A stretch of 5,132 bases of DNA from Actinomycetota bacterium. GTDB taxonomy: Bacteria > Actinomycetota > Actinomycetes > S36-B12. The stretch spans positions 1 to 5,132 of the forward strand of contig WLND01000160.1 of the NCBI GenBank assembly GCA_009726075.1. The letters run 5' to 3'. The translations under genes and the position numbers were made by a program. How positions within the stretch are numbered: position 1 is the first letter of the stretch; every line of letters starts with the position of its first letter. Positions 1 to 5,132 of this stretch are shown one piece after another. A model generated the notes under the pieces. That model made no database searches, had not been told where the DNA came from, and was given only the letters and a program-made list of their open reading frames with translations.

Positions 1-748
1 CTGCTGCGGCCAAGCCGAAGTCATCGAGTCGGGTCACGTTGGAGGCCGAGACATCGGTGGTCGACACGAGCGTGCGCATCACCCGGACGATCAGCCCCTG
101 CTGGTCTACCCAGACGGTGATCTCGAGCCGAGCCGAAGGGTCAGCGGCGACGAGCCGCAGCGCCTGCTCGTTGAGCCCGAGACCCGCAGTGTTGCCGGTG
201 AGGGGGAGCGATCCGGTGTAGCGCGTGGTGGCAACCCCGTCGAGGAGTTCCTCCCCGGTTGCCCGCACGCCCATCAGCGAATCGAGTCCCTGAAGGGGGC
301 GTCCTGCACCGGCGGTCGGCGTCCACTCGTCTGCCGGGATCTCGAGCCACGCGCCTGACGGAGGTTCGAGCTGCACGAACAATTGGTCGCCGGTGACGAT
401 CTCCCGGGTCGGGCCGACGACCGAGTCCCAGGAGATATCGGCTGCACCGGAGTCGAAGACGGCGACGCCATTGCCCTGGATCTCGTCATCGAAGCCGACG
501 ACGGTGGTGAGTACCGAGATGGCCAGGTGTGCCGTGCCGCGTGACGCCGTCACGCTGACCGCAGTCGCGACGGGGCTCGCGGAGGGTGATGTGCTGGCGG
601 TGACGCTGACGGCCGGGGTGGGTGCCGATGGTGCCGTCGATGGCGTTGCAACCGGTGGCGTGGCTACCGGTTGCACGGTCGCGCAGGCGCCGAGCGGCAG
701 CGCGAGAACCCCACAGCAGAGCAGGGCCGGTGCGGAGTGCCACTTCAC
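1..748 (-). CDS. Secreted lipoprotein, LolA/LppX-like fold suspected (3' end cut by window edge)
   Basis: This open frame of 249 codons starts at a GTG 6 bp after the pstB stop and has no stop before the window edge. The N-terminus is a lipoprotein signal peptide: K2 and H4, a hydrophobic run over residues 8-19, then the lipobox L-G-A-C with the lipidated Cys at about residue 22. Residues 23-69 form an Ala/Thr/Pro/Ser linker with internal repeats (PVATPPVAT; AVSVTAS twice). The remainder is a beta-rich globular domain with segments such as TTRYTGSL (174-181) and ITVWVDQQGLIVRV (210-223). These resemble the strands of actinobacterial LppX/LprG/LolA-like lipoproteins, which bind hydrophobic ligands. 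The final LDDFG segment resembles the last strand of that fold, so little is probably missing. The 6-bp gap suggests co-transcription with pstB. No good Shine-Dalgarno is visible, so translation may be coupled. The lipoprotein call is solid from the signal peptide; the family call is by eye only, and a role in phosphate uptake is inference from position. Confidence 0.8.
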   Translation of the reverse strand, partial: MKWHSAPALLCCGVLALPLGACATVQPVATPPVATPSTAPSAPTPAVSVTASTSPSASPVATAVSVTASRGTAHLAISVLTTVVGFDDEIQGNGVAVFDSGAADISWDSVVGPTREIVTGDQLFVQLEPPSGAWLEIPADEWTPTAGAGRPLQGLDSLMGVRATGEELLDGVATTRYTGSLPLTGNTAGLGLNEQALRLVAADPSARLEITVWVDQQGLIVRVMRTLVSTTDVSASNVTRLDDFGLAAA

Positions 749-754
749 GCGTGC

Positions 755-1609
755 CTAGCCGAACCGGCCGGAGATGTAGTCCTCGGTGCGCTTGTCCTGC
801 GGAGCGCTGAAGATCTGGCGAGTGGGGCCGTACTCGATGAGGCGGCCATGGCGCACCCCTGCCTCGTCGAGTTCGGCGGTGAAGAACGCGGTTCGATCTG
901 AGACGCGAGCGGCCTGCTGCATGTTGTGCGTGACGATGACGATCGTGTACTCGACCGCGAGTTGCCGCATGAGCTCCTCGATTTTCGAGGTCGCGATTGG
1001 GTCGAGAGAGGCGCAGGGCTCGTCCATGAGGATGACCTCTGGGCGAACGGCGATGCAGCGGGCGATGACGAGCCGCTGCTGCTGCCCGCCGGAGAGAGCG
1101 TAGGCGCTCTTCTTCAGGTCGTCCTTGACCTCGTCCCAGAGGGCTGCCTTCGTCAGGCACTCCTCGACGAGATCGTCCATGTTGCCCTTGATGTGGTTGA
1201 CCCGGGGGCCGTAGGCAACATTGTCGTAGATCGACTTCGGGAAGACATTGGGCTTTTGAAAGACCATGCCGATGCGGCGGCGCACCTCGATTGGGTCGAC
1301 GTCGGGCCCGTAGACGTCGGTGCCGTGGTAGGCGAGAAGGCCCTCGACCCGGGCGCCGGGAATCAGGTCGTTCATGCGGTTGAAGGACCGAAGGAGGGTC
1401 GACTTGCCGCAGCCGCTCGGACCGATGAAGGCGGTGATCTCGTTCTTGGCAATCGTCAGCGAAACGCCGCGAATGGCCTGGTAGTCGCCGTAGAACACCC
1501 TCAGGTCGTCGAGGGTGAAGACGACGTTGCTGATCTCGTCGCTGATGCCCTGGCTGCGCCCGTCTGTCAGGGCACTCGACAGCTGCATCTCGATGGATTG
1601 CTCGGGCAT
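755..1609 (-). CDS. pstB: Phosphate ABC transporter ATP-binding protein PstB
   Basis: PstB is the cytoplasmic ATPase that drives phosphate import through PstC-PstA. With the start chosen here (MPEQ) it has 284 residues. Walker A GPSGCGKST lies at about 63-71, the Q-loop (MVFQKPN) at 115-121, the ABC signature LSGGQQQR at 172-179, Walker B VILMDEP at 192-198, and the switch His in VTHNMQQAARVSD at about 228. The segments FGDYQ-like YGDYQAIRGVSL, SIYDNVAYGPR and THNMQQAARVSDRTAFF are typical of PstB rather than other ABC ATPases. I chose the ATG at 1609 because AGAGG ends 5 nt before it. An in-frame ATG at 1627 would add six residues (MRREEV) and leaves only 4 bp after the pstA stop; it has a weaker GGTAGG upstream. 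The N-terminus is about 25-30 residues longer than in minimal PstB proteins. The D-loop reads ASLDP where SALDP is usual, and KPNVFP replaces the common KPNPFP. Identity is very secure; the start is moderately so. Confidence 0.96.
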   Translation of the reverse strand: MPEQSIEMQLSSALTDGRSQGISDEISNVVFTLDDLRVFYGDYQAIRGVSLTIAKNEITAFIGPSGCGKSTLLRSFNRMNDLIPGARVEGLLAYHGTDVYGPDVDPIEVRRRIGMVFQKPNVFPKSIYDNVAYGPRVNHIKGNMDDLVEECLTKAALWDEVKDDLKKSAYALSGGQQQRLVIARCIAVRPEVILMDEPCASLDPIATSKIEELMRQLAVEYTIVIVTHNMQQAARVSDRTAFFTAELDEAGVRHGRLIEYGPTRQIFSAPQDKRTEDYISGRFG

Positions 1610-1611
1610 GA

Positions 1612-1619
1612 CTTCCTCT
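1612..1619 (-). promoter_or_regulatory. Ribosome binding site that decides the pstB start
   Basis: On the minus strand AGAGGAAG lies just before the ATG at 1609, with 5 nt between AGAGG and the start codon. This favours the MPEQ start over the upstream in-frame ATG at 1627, whose best upstream match is GGTAGG, contributed by the end of pstA. Confidence 0.6.
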
Positions 1620-1631
1620 CGGCGCATGTGC

Positions 1632-2528
1632 CTACCAGCGCTTCTGCGTGCGGTTACGGATCCAGATTGCCACGAAGTTCATCACGAGAAGGAGCACGAG
1701 CAGCAGCACGATGGTCGCGGACGCAAGGATCTGGAACTCCTCGCGCGAGTCCTTCGTCCAGTTGAAGATCTGGATGGGGAGGGTGGTGTAGCCCGACAAC
1801 GGGCCGGTCGGATTGAACGTGATGAAGGTGACGGCCCCGAGCAGCAGGAGCGGCGCCGCCTCGCCCACGGCCCGCGAGAGCGACAGGATCACTCCGGTGG
1901 CGATGCCGGGTATTGCCGCGGGCAGGGTCTGCCGGGAGGCGGTCTGCCACTCGGTGGCGCCGAGCGCGAGCGACCCGTCGCGAATATTGCGGGGAACGGC
2001 GCGCAGGGCTTCACGGGTCGAGATGATGATGATCGGCAGGATGAGCAGGCTGAGGGTGAGCGCTGCCGTAATGACGCTCTGACCCAGGGCCAGAGCCCGG
2101 GCGAAGACCGCAAGGCCCAGGATGCCGTAGACGATCGACGGCACGGCGGCCAGGTTCTGGATGTTGATCTCGACCAGTCGCTGGAATCGACTGTTCGGTC
2201 GGGCGAACTCCTCGAGGTACAGCGCGGCCAGGATGCCGGTCGGGAGCGCGAAGATCGCCGTGAAGCTGATGACCCACAGCGTGCCGGTGATGGCCGACTG
2301 GGCTCCGGCACGCTCTGGCCGGCGAATCGACGGCATGTTGGTCCAGAGCGTCGAATTCAGGCGCGGCCAGCCCTTGATGGTGACGTAGGCGATGAGGACG
2401 GCAAGGGTGACCACGCCGACGGTGAGCGCAGCGAAGAGCATCCAGCGGAATGCGCGGTCCTTGAGCGGCTGGCCGCTTCCCGCGAGATCGAGCGGGGCCG
2501 TGGCAACGACGAGACTCTGCGCGGTCAC
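1632..2528 (-). CDS. pstA: Phosphate ABC transporter permease PstA
   Basis: PstA is one of the two membrane subunits of the Pst phosphate importer and pairs with PstC. The product has 298 residues, a normal length. Six hydrophobic segments are visible at about 29-51, 78-104, 125-147, 151-170, 207-233 and 266-290, as expected for the family. The cytoplasmic EAA loop, which docks onto PstB, lies at about 185-208 (DGSLALGATEWQTASRQTLP, followed by the conserved Gly). It is followed by the family signature SRAVGEAAPLLLLG at 218-231, whose VGEAAPLLL run separates PstA from PstC (which has IGET). The GTG start at 2528 overlaps the pstC stop as GTGA, a 4-bp overlap that indicates translational coupling. 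No strong Shine-Dalgarno is present, which fits coupling. The stop is 4 or 22 bp before pstB depending on the pstB start. Confidence 0.96.
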   Translation of the reverse strand: MTAQSLVVATAPLDLAGSGQPLKDRAFRWMLFAALTVGVVTLAVLIAYVTIKGWPRLNSTLWTNMPSIRRPERAGAQSAITGTLWVISFTAIFALPTGILAALYLEEFARPNSRFQRLVEINIQNLAAVPSIVYGILGLAVFARALALGQSVITAALTLSLLILPIIIISTREALRAVPRNIRDGSLALGATEWQTASRQTLPAAIPGIATGVILSLSRAVGEAAPLLLLGAVTFITFNPTGPLSGYTTLPIQIFNWTKDSREEFQILASATIVLLLVLLLVMNFVAIWIRNRTQKRW

Positions 2529-3466
2529 TGGTAGGCCTGCCGGTATCGGCGAACGAGGCGGATGCTCACCATGTTCATGAGGAAGGTCATGACGAAGAGG
2601 AGGAAGCCGACCGCGAAGATCGACTTGTACTCGATGCTCCCGGTCGACAGGTCGCCGGATCCGGCGGCGGCGATGTACGAGGTCATCGTCTGCATGCCCT
2701 GGAGCGGGTTCAGCGAGAGGTTCGGTTCGAGTCCGGCCGCGATCGTGACGATCATGGTCTCGCCGATTGCGCGAGAGATGCCGAGGACGAACGCGGCGAC
2801 GATGCCTGACAGCGCAGCGGGGATCACGACCTTCATGGCCGTCTGGCGCTTGGTCGACCCGAGGGCGTACGAGCCATCGCGCAGCCCGCTGGGGACCGCA
2901 GCCATCGCGTCCTCCGAGAGCGACGCGATCGTCGGGATGATCATGACGCCCATGACAAGGCCCGCGGAGAGGGCGTTGAAGATGTCGATGTCGGGAAAAA
3001 TGCGGACGAGGAGCATCTGGGTGACGAACTCGAGGGCGAAGAAGCCGAAGACGACCGTGGGGATGCCGGCGAGCAACTCGAGGGTCGGCTTCAGTACCCG
3101 GCGAGAGCGGTCGGAGGCGTACTCCGACAGGTAGACGGCGGCACCGAGGCCGAGCGGCAGTGCGACCACGACCGCGATGGCCGTGATGACCAGGGTGCCC
3201 GTGACAAGCGGGAGCACCCCGAACTGCCCGTCCGCGAACAGGGGCGTCCAGACAGTACCGAAGAGGAAATCGGTGACCGATACCTCAGAGAAGAACTCGA
3301 TCGTGGGGACCACGACCGAAATGACGATGCCGAATGTGGTGAGGATCGATACGGCCGCTGCTGCGACAAGGACGGCACGGATCAGTTTCTCGCCGACACG
3401 TGAGCGTGTCTGCTGCAGGGAGCCGAGGCCCCCTGCAGCAGACACGGCGATCTGCGGTCTGCTCAC
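2525..3466 (-). CDS. pstC: Phosphate ABC transporter permease PstC
   Basis: PstC is the partner permease of PstA in the inner-membrane channel for phosphate. The product has 313 residues. Hydrophobic segments lie at about 27-56, 85-115, 132-155, 163-182, 215-245 and 281-303. Family landmarks are YLSEYA (112-117), LLAGIPTVVFGFFAL (131-145), the EAA loop DGSYALGSTKRQTAMKVVIP (197-216) and SRAIGETMIV (231-240). The IGET motif separates it from PstA. The GTG start at 3466 is 20 bp after pstS and has no recognisable Shine-Dalgarno. The only plausible later start is GTG at 3445 (residue 8), which also lacks one. Codons 7-21 coincide with a perfect 16-bp inverted repeat that would fold at the 5' end of the coding RNA. 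The stop overlaps the pstA start by 4 bp. The identity is very secure; the exact N-terminus is less so. Confidence 0.95.
   Translation of the reverse strand: MSRPQIAVSAAGGLGSLQQTRSRVGEKLIRAVLVAAAAVSILTTFGIVISVVVPTIEFFSEVSVTDFLFGTVWTPLFADGQFGVLPLVTGTLVITAIAVVVALPLGLGAAVYLSEYASDRSRRVLKPTLELLAGIPTVVFGFFALEFVTQMLLVRIFPDIDIFNALSAGLVMGVMIIPTIASLSEDAMAAVPSGLRDGSYALGSTKRQTAMKVVIPAALSGIVAAFVLGISRAIGETMIVTIAAGLEPNLSLNPLQGMQTMTSYIAAAGSGDLSTGSIEYKSIFAVGFLLFVMTFLMNMVSIRLVRRYRQAYQ
3405..3446 (-). other. Perfect 16-bp hairpin at the pstS-pstC junction, inside pstC codons 7-21
   Basis: The arms are 3405-3420 (CGTGTCTGCTGCAGGG on the plus strand) and 3431-3446, its exact reverse complement, with a 10-nt loop at 3421-3430. 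In the transcript the stem begins 20 nt after the pstC GTG and 40 nt after the pstS stop codon. No T-run follows in the direction of transcription (the next bases are CTCACGTGTC), so it is not a classic intrinsic terminator. It could act as an mRNA stabiliser for pstS, a partial transcription block, or a modulator of pstC translation. The inverted repeat itself is certain; any function is inference. Confidence 0.85.
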
Positions 3467-3486
3467 AATCGTGAATCTACTGTCGA

Positions 3487-4464
3487 TCAGGAGGCGATGG
3501 GCGACGGGGCAGTGCTTGCCTGGGCAAGGAGCGCAGCGAAGTCGGCCTTGAGGGTCGTCCGCTGTGCCTCGTTCAGCGGGATGTACTGAGCGCCCTCAGC
3601 GATCGACGCGTCATTGTCGACGTAGTACTGGAAGAACGCGGCGACCTCGGGACGAGCCAGGGCTGCGATCGAGGGGTAGACGAACAGCGGCCGTGACAGC
3701 GGCGCGTACGTGCCGTCCTGGGCCGTTGCGGCGCTGGGCGCCACGCAGCCGGAACCGGAGTCGATCTGCACTGCGGTGAGCTTGTCGGCGTTCTCCTCGT
3801 AGTACGTGAAGCCGAAGTAGCCGAGGCCGCCCTTGCTGCCTGAGACGCCTTGGACGATGACGTTGTCATCCTCACTCGGCGTGTAGTCGGTGCGGCTGGC
3901 TCCCTCTTCGCCGTTGATGACGCCGGTGAAGTAGTCGAAGGTGCCCGAATCGGTGCCGGGGCCGAAGAGCTTGATCGGCTCTGCCGGGAACGATGGGTCG
4001 ATCTCGTTCCAGTTCGCCACGGTTGAGCCGGGGGCCCAGATGGCGCCGAGCTGGTCGGTAGTGAGGCAGGTGGCCCAGGTGTTGTCCTTGCTCACCACGA
4101 TGGTGAGCGCATCCACCGCAACGGTCAACGGGCCGTAGGCCACGCCTGCGCTGGCGCAGGCGGCTGCCTCATCGTCCTTGATCGGCCGTGACGCATCATT
4201 GGCATCGGACTCGCCCCGGCAGAACTTCTCGAAGCCGCCGCCGGTGCCCGATGAGCCCACCTTCACCTGCACGCCGGAATTCACGGTCTGGAAGTCCTCG
4301 GCGGCCAGGGCCGTCAGTGGGAAGACCGTGGAGGAGCCGTCGATGCCGACCTGTCCGGAAAGCGACGAATCACCTGCGCTCGTGGATCCACCGCCGCAGG
4401 CGGCAAGGGTGAGGCCAGCGGCGACGATGCTGACGGTCGTCAGCAGGGGCTTGATGGTTCGCAC
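3487..4464 (-). CDS. pstS: Phosphate-binding lipoprotein PstS
   Basis: PstS is the extracytoplasmic phosphate receptor that delivers phosphate to PstC-PstA. From the GTG at 4464 it has 325 residues. This start is preceded by GGAGG at a 6-nt spacing and gives a clean signal peptide: R2 and K5, a hydrophobic core at 7-21, and lipobox L-A-A-C with lipidated Cys 23, followed by GGGSTSAGDSS. A frame continues upstream to 4548, but those 28 residues run through the Pho boxes and do not resemble protein. Ligand-pocket motifs of the PBP-like PstS family are DGSSTVFP (42-49), SSGTGGGF (71-78), DANDASRPI (88-95 region) and GPGTDSGTFDYF (168-179). Four cysteines (about 82, 103, 133, 240) lie in the mature domain and may form disulfides. 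FCRGESDANDASRPI resembles the SphX-like PstS branch. pstC follows after 20 bp. The Pho boxes upstream point to induction under phosphate limitation. Confidence 0.96.
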   Translation of the reverse strand: MRTIKPLLTTVSIVAAGLTLAACGGGSTSAGDSSLSGQVGIDGSSTVFPLTALAAEDFQTVNSGVQVKVGSSGTGGGFEKFCRGESDANDASRPIKDDEAAACASAGVAYGPLTVAVDALTIVVSKDNTWATCLTTDQLGAIWAPGSTVANWNEIDPSFPAEPIKLFGPGTDSGTFDYFTGVINGEEGASRTDYTPSEDDNVIVQGVSGSKGGLGYFGFTYYEENADKLTAVQIDSGSGCVAPSAATAQDGTYAPLSRPLFVYPSIAALARPEVAAFFQYYVDNDASIAEGAQYIPLNEAQRTTLKADFAALLAQASTAPSPIAS

Positions 4465-4469
4465 GGTAT

Positions 4470-4475
4470 TCCTCC
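4470..4475 (-). promoter_or_regulatory. Strong ribosome binding site of pstS
   Basis: GGAGGA on the minus strand lies 5 nt before the GTG at 4464. It fixes the pstS start, since no comparable site precedes the in-frame start at 4548. It is the strongest Shine-Dalgarno in the window, which fits a binding protein made in excess over the permease. Confidence 0.85.
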
Positions 4476-4489
4476 GTTGACAAGGGGCT

Positions 4490-4511
4490 CGTTGGTGAGC
4501 ACAAGATGAAC
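4490..4511 (-). promoter_or_regulatory. Pho-box-like direct repeat, start-codon-proximal pair
   Basis: Two contiguous 11-nt units read on the minus strand: GTTCATCTTGT (4511-4501) and GCTCACCAACG (4500-4490). Both match the GTTCAYC core known for PhoP/RegX3-type sites in actinobacteria, the second with one change (GCTCACC). The pair ends 25 bp before the pstS start codon. Its closeness to the ribosome binding site leaves little room for a promoter downstream of it, so the mode of action is unclear. Confidence 0.5.
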
Positions 4512-4514
4512 ATA
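4509..4514 (-). promoter_or_regulatory. Possible -10 element of the pstS promoter
   Basis: TATGTT on the minus strand fits the TAnnnT pattern and would place the transcript start near 4502, giving a leader of about 38 nt. No good -35 lies 17 bp upstream, as expected for an activator-dependent promoter, and the distal Pho-box pair ends 27 bp upstream. It overlaps the first bases of the proximal Pho-box pair. This is tentative. Confidence 0.3.
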
Positions 4515-4541
4515 AGGAGTCAGGGTGACGGGTCGCACGAC

Positions 4542-4563
4542 CAATCATGAACGGACGATGAAC
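4542..4563 (-). promoter_or_regulatory. Pho box (two 11-bp direct repeat units) upstream of pstS
   Basis: Two contiguous 11-nt units on the minus strand, GTTCATCGTCC (4563-4553) and GTTCATGATTG (4552-4542), share a perfect GTTCAT core at exactly 11-bp spacing. Pho boxes of Streptomyces PhoP and related actinobacterial regulators are direct repeats of this form (GTTCACC plus four variable bases). A further unit in the same register at 4530-4520 keeps the TCACC part of the core, and the unit between them (4541-4531) is degenerate. The position in front of pstS strongly supports a phosphate-starvation operator. The regulator gene is not in the window. Confidence 0.75.
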
Positions 4564-4593
4564 AGAACCTGTCTAAAGCATGTCAACGTGCTC

Positions 4594-5132
4594 TCAGTCG
4601 ACCGTGTGGCGCTCGATTGCCACCAACGTCGGCTCCTGCCCATCGGAAAAGGATCGGTGCAACACGATGAAGCCACCGGGCGGCATCTTTGGATCCCACA
4701 GAGGTCCGGTGGCGTCGGCGCCGAACACGGATGCGGCGGACTCGAGCAGGGTCGGGAGGACGGGCCGGTGCGAGCACACGACCAACGGCACCTGCTCAAG
4801 GGTCAGGCGGCGCATCCGTTTGGCAGCCCGCTCTGGGCTGGCGGCGAATCCCTCCTCGCTCAGGGCATGCTCCTGCTGCACCCCCGTCGACAGGGATTTC
4901 GCGAGCTTGCGCACGCTGTCGTGGCAGCGCGTTGCGTCGGAGGAGTGGACGTCGACGAGGCCGTACGAATCAAGGAGGCCGACAAGTGCCTTCGCCTGGC
5001 TTCGTCCCCGTCCGGAGAGTGGGCGCTCGGCATCGGGCTTGCCGCGGAAGTCGGAGCGCTTCACCGCCGCCGTGTGCCGAAGCAGGACCAGTGGAACGGT
5101 GGTCGGCAGCAGGGCAGCCTGTTTCACCCGCC
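4594..5132 (-). CDS. MutT1-like protein, C-terminal histidine phosphatase domain (5' end outside window)
   Basis: The visible part, about 177 residues plus an open frame to the window edge, is a histidine-phosphatase (SixA/RHG) domain. The catalytic motif LLRHTAA holds the phospho-accepting His at about residue 18, counted from the GTG at 5127. Supporting residues are the Arg of DATRCHDS (about 67), the acidic LSEEGF (89-94) and the second His in VVCSHRPVLP (about 120). From memory, the order RHTAA, RPLSGRGRSQAKAL, YGLVDVHSSDATRCH, LSEEGF, VCSHRPVLP parallels the C-terminal half of mycobacterial MutT1 (Rv2985). There a Nudix domain acting on 8-oxo-GTP and diadenosine polyphosphates precedes it. 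The GTG at 5127 has no Shine-Dalgarno and sits just before the domain, so it is probably an internal valine with a Nudix domain further upstream. A standalone SixA-like phosphatase starting at 5127 is the alternative. No terminator is visible after the stop. Confidence 0.8.
   Translation of the reverse strand, partial: RVKQAALLPTTVPLVLLRHTAAVKRSDFRGKPDAERPLSGRGRSQAKALVGLLDSYGLVDVHSSDATRCHDSVRKLAKSLSTGVQQEHALSEEGFAASPERAAKRMRRLTLEQVPLVVCSHRPVLPTLLESAASVFGADATGPLWDPKMPPGGFIVLHRSFSDGQEPTLVAIERHTVD

Noticed and set aside
486..1160. Minus-strand frame of 224 codons across the end of pstB and start of the lipoprotein gene
   Set aside because: Arg/His/Ala-rich out-of-frame translation overlapping two better-supported genes.
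926..1765. Plus-strand open frame of 279 codons opposite pstB
   Set aside because: It is antisense to a fully convincing PstB; its length follows from third-position GC bias. It has no ribosome binding site or motif.
1515..2534. Long plus-strand open frame of 339 codons opposite pstA and the start of pstB
   Set aside because: It is a shadow of the GC-rich pst genes: very rich in Gly, Arg, Asp and Glu, with no recognisable domain, and it lies opposite genes with clear family motifs.
3405..3446. The pstC hairpin as a classic intrinsic terminator
   Set aside because: There is no T-run after the stem in the direction of transcription, and it lies inside an intact pstC reading frame.
4465..4548. 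N-terminal extension of pstS to an ATG at 4548
   Set aside because: The added 28 residues run through both Pho-box regions, have no ribosome binding site, and would bury the signal peptide behind a charged, Cys/His-rich stretch.
4581..4586. TTGACA on the minus strand as a -35 of the pstS promoter
   Set aside because: It is a perfect hexamer, but 16-18 bp downstream there is only the Pho box (GTTCAT region) and no TAnnnT -10, so a constitutive promoter is not supported.
4475..4588. 8-bp inverted copies TGTCAACG / CGTTGACA flanking the pstS regulatory region
   Set aside because: The copies (4581-4588 and 4475-4482) are about 92 bp apart, short, and too distant for a hairpin signal; probably chance.

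Overview
The window is GC-rich, makes heavy use of GTG start codons and has actinobacterial gene content: a MutT1-type histidine phosphatase domain, Pho boxes with 11-bp spacing, and a Thr/Pro-linker lipoprotein. It most likely comes from an actinobacterium. The genus cannot be told from the sequence. Every gene I can support lies on the minus strand, so transcription runs from high to low coordinates.

Layout in order of transcription. At 5132-4594 is the 3' part of a gene whose product ends in a histidine-phosphatase (SixA/RHG) domain like the C-terminal half of mycobacterial MutT1. At 4593-4465 is a 129-bp regulatory region with two pairs of 11-bp direct repeats of Pho-box type and a strong Shine-Dalgarno sequence. 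The phosphate ABC importer follows: pstS (4464-3487), pstC (3466-2525), pstA (2528-1632) and pstB (1609-755). At 748-1 is a lipoprotein gene with a LolA/LppX-like appearance, cut by the window edge probably close to its 3' end. Gaps within the cluster are very short: 20 bp, a 4-bp overlap, 22 bp (or 4 bp with the earlier pstB start), and 6 bp. The cluster therefore looks like one transcription unit, pstS-pstC-pstA-pstB-lipoprotein.

Functionally, PstS captures phosphate outside the membrane, PstC and PstA form the membrane channel, and PstB is the ATPase. The Pho-box repeats upstream of pstS suggest induction at low phosphate by a PhoP/RegX3-type response regulator. There is no phoU directly after pstB; a lipoprotein gene sits there instead.

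The most unusual structural signal is a perfect 16-bp inverted repeat with a 10-nt loop at 3405-3446, inside the first codons of pstC. It could set the ratio of PstS to PstCAB. I see no mobile element, CRISPR array, tRNA, rRNA or clearly novel system. The window is largely a conventional phosphate-uptake operon with some noteworthy regulatory detail.
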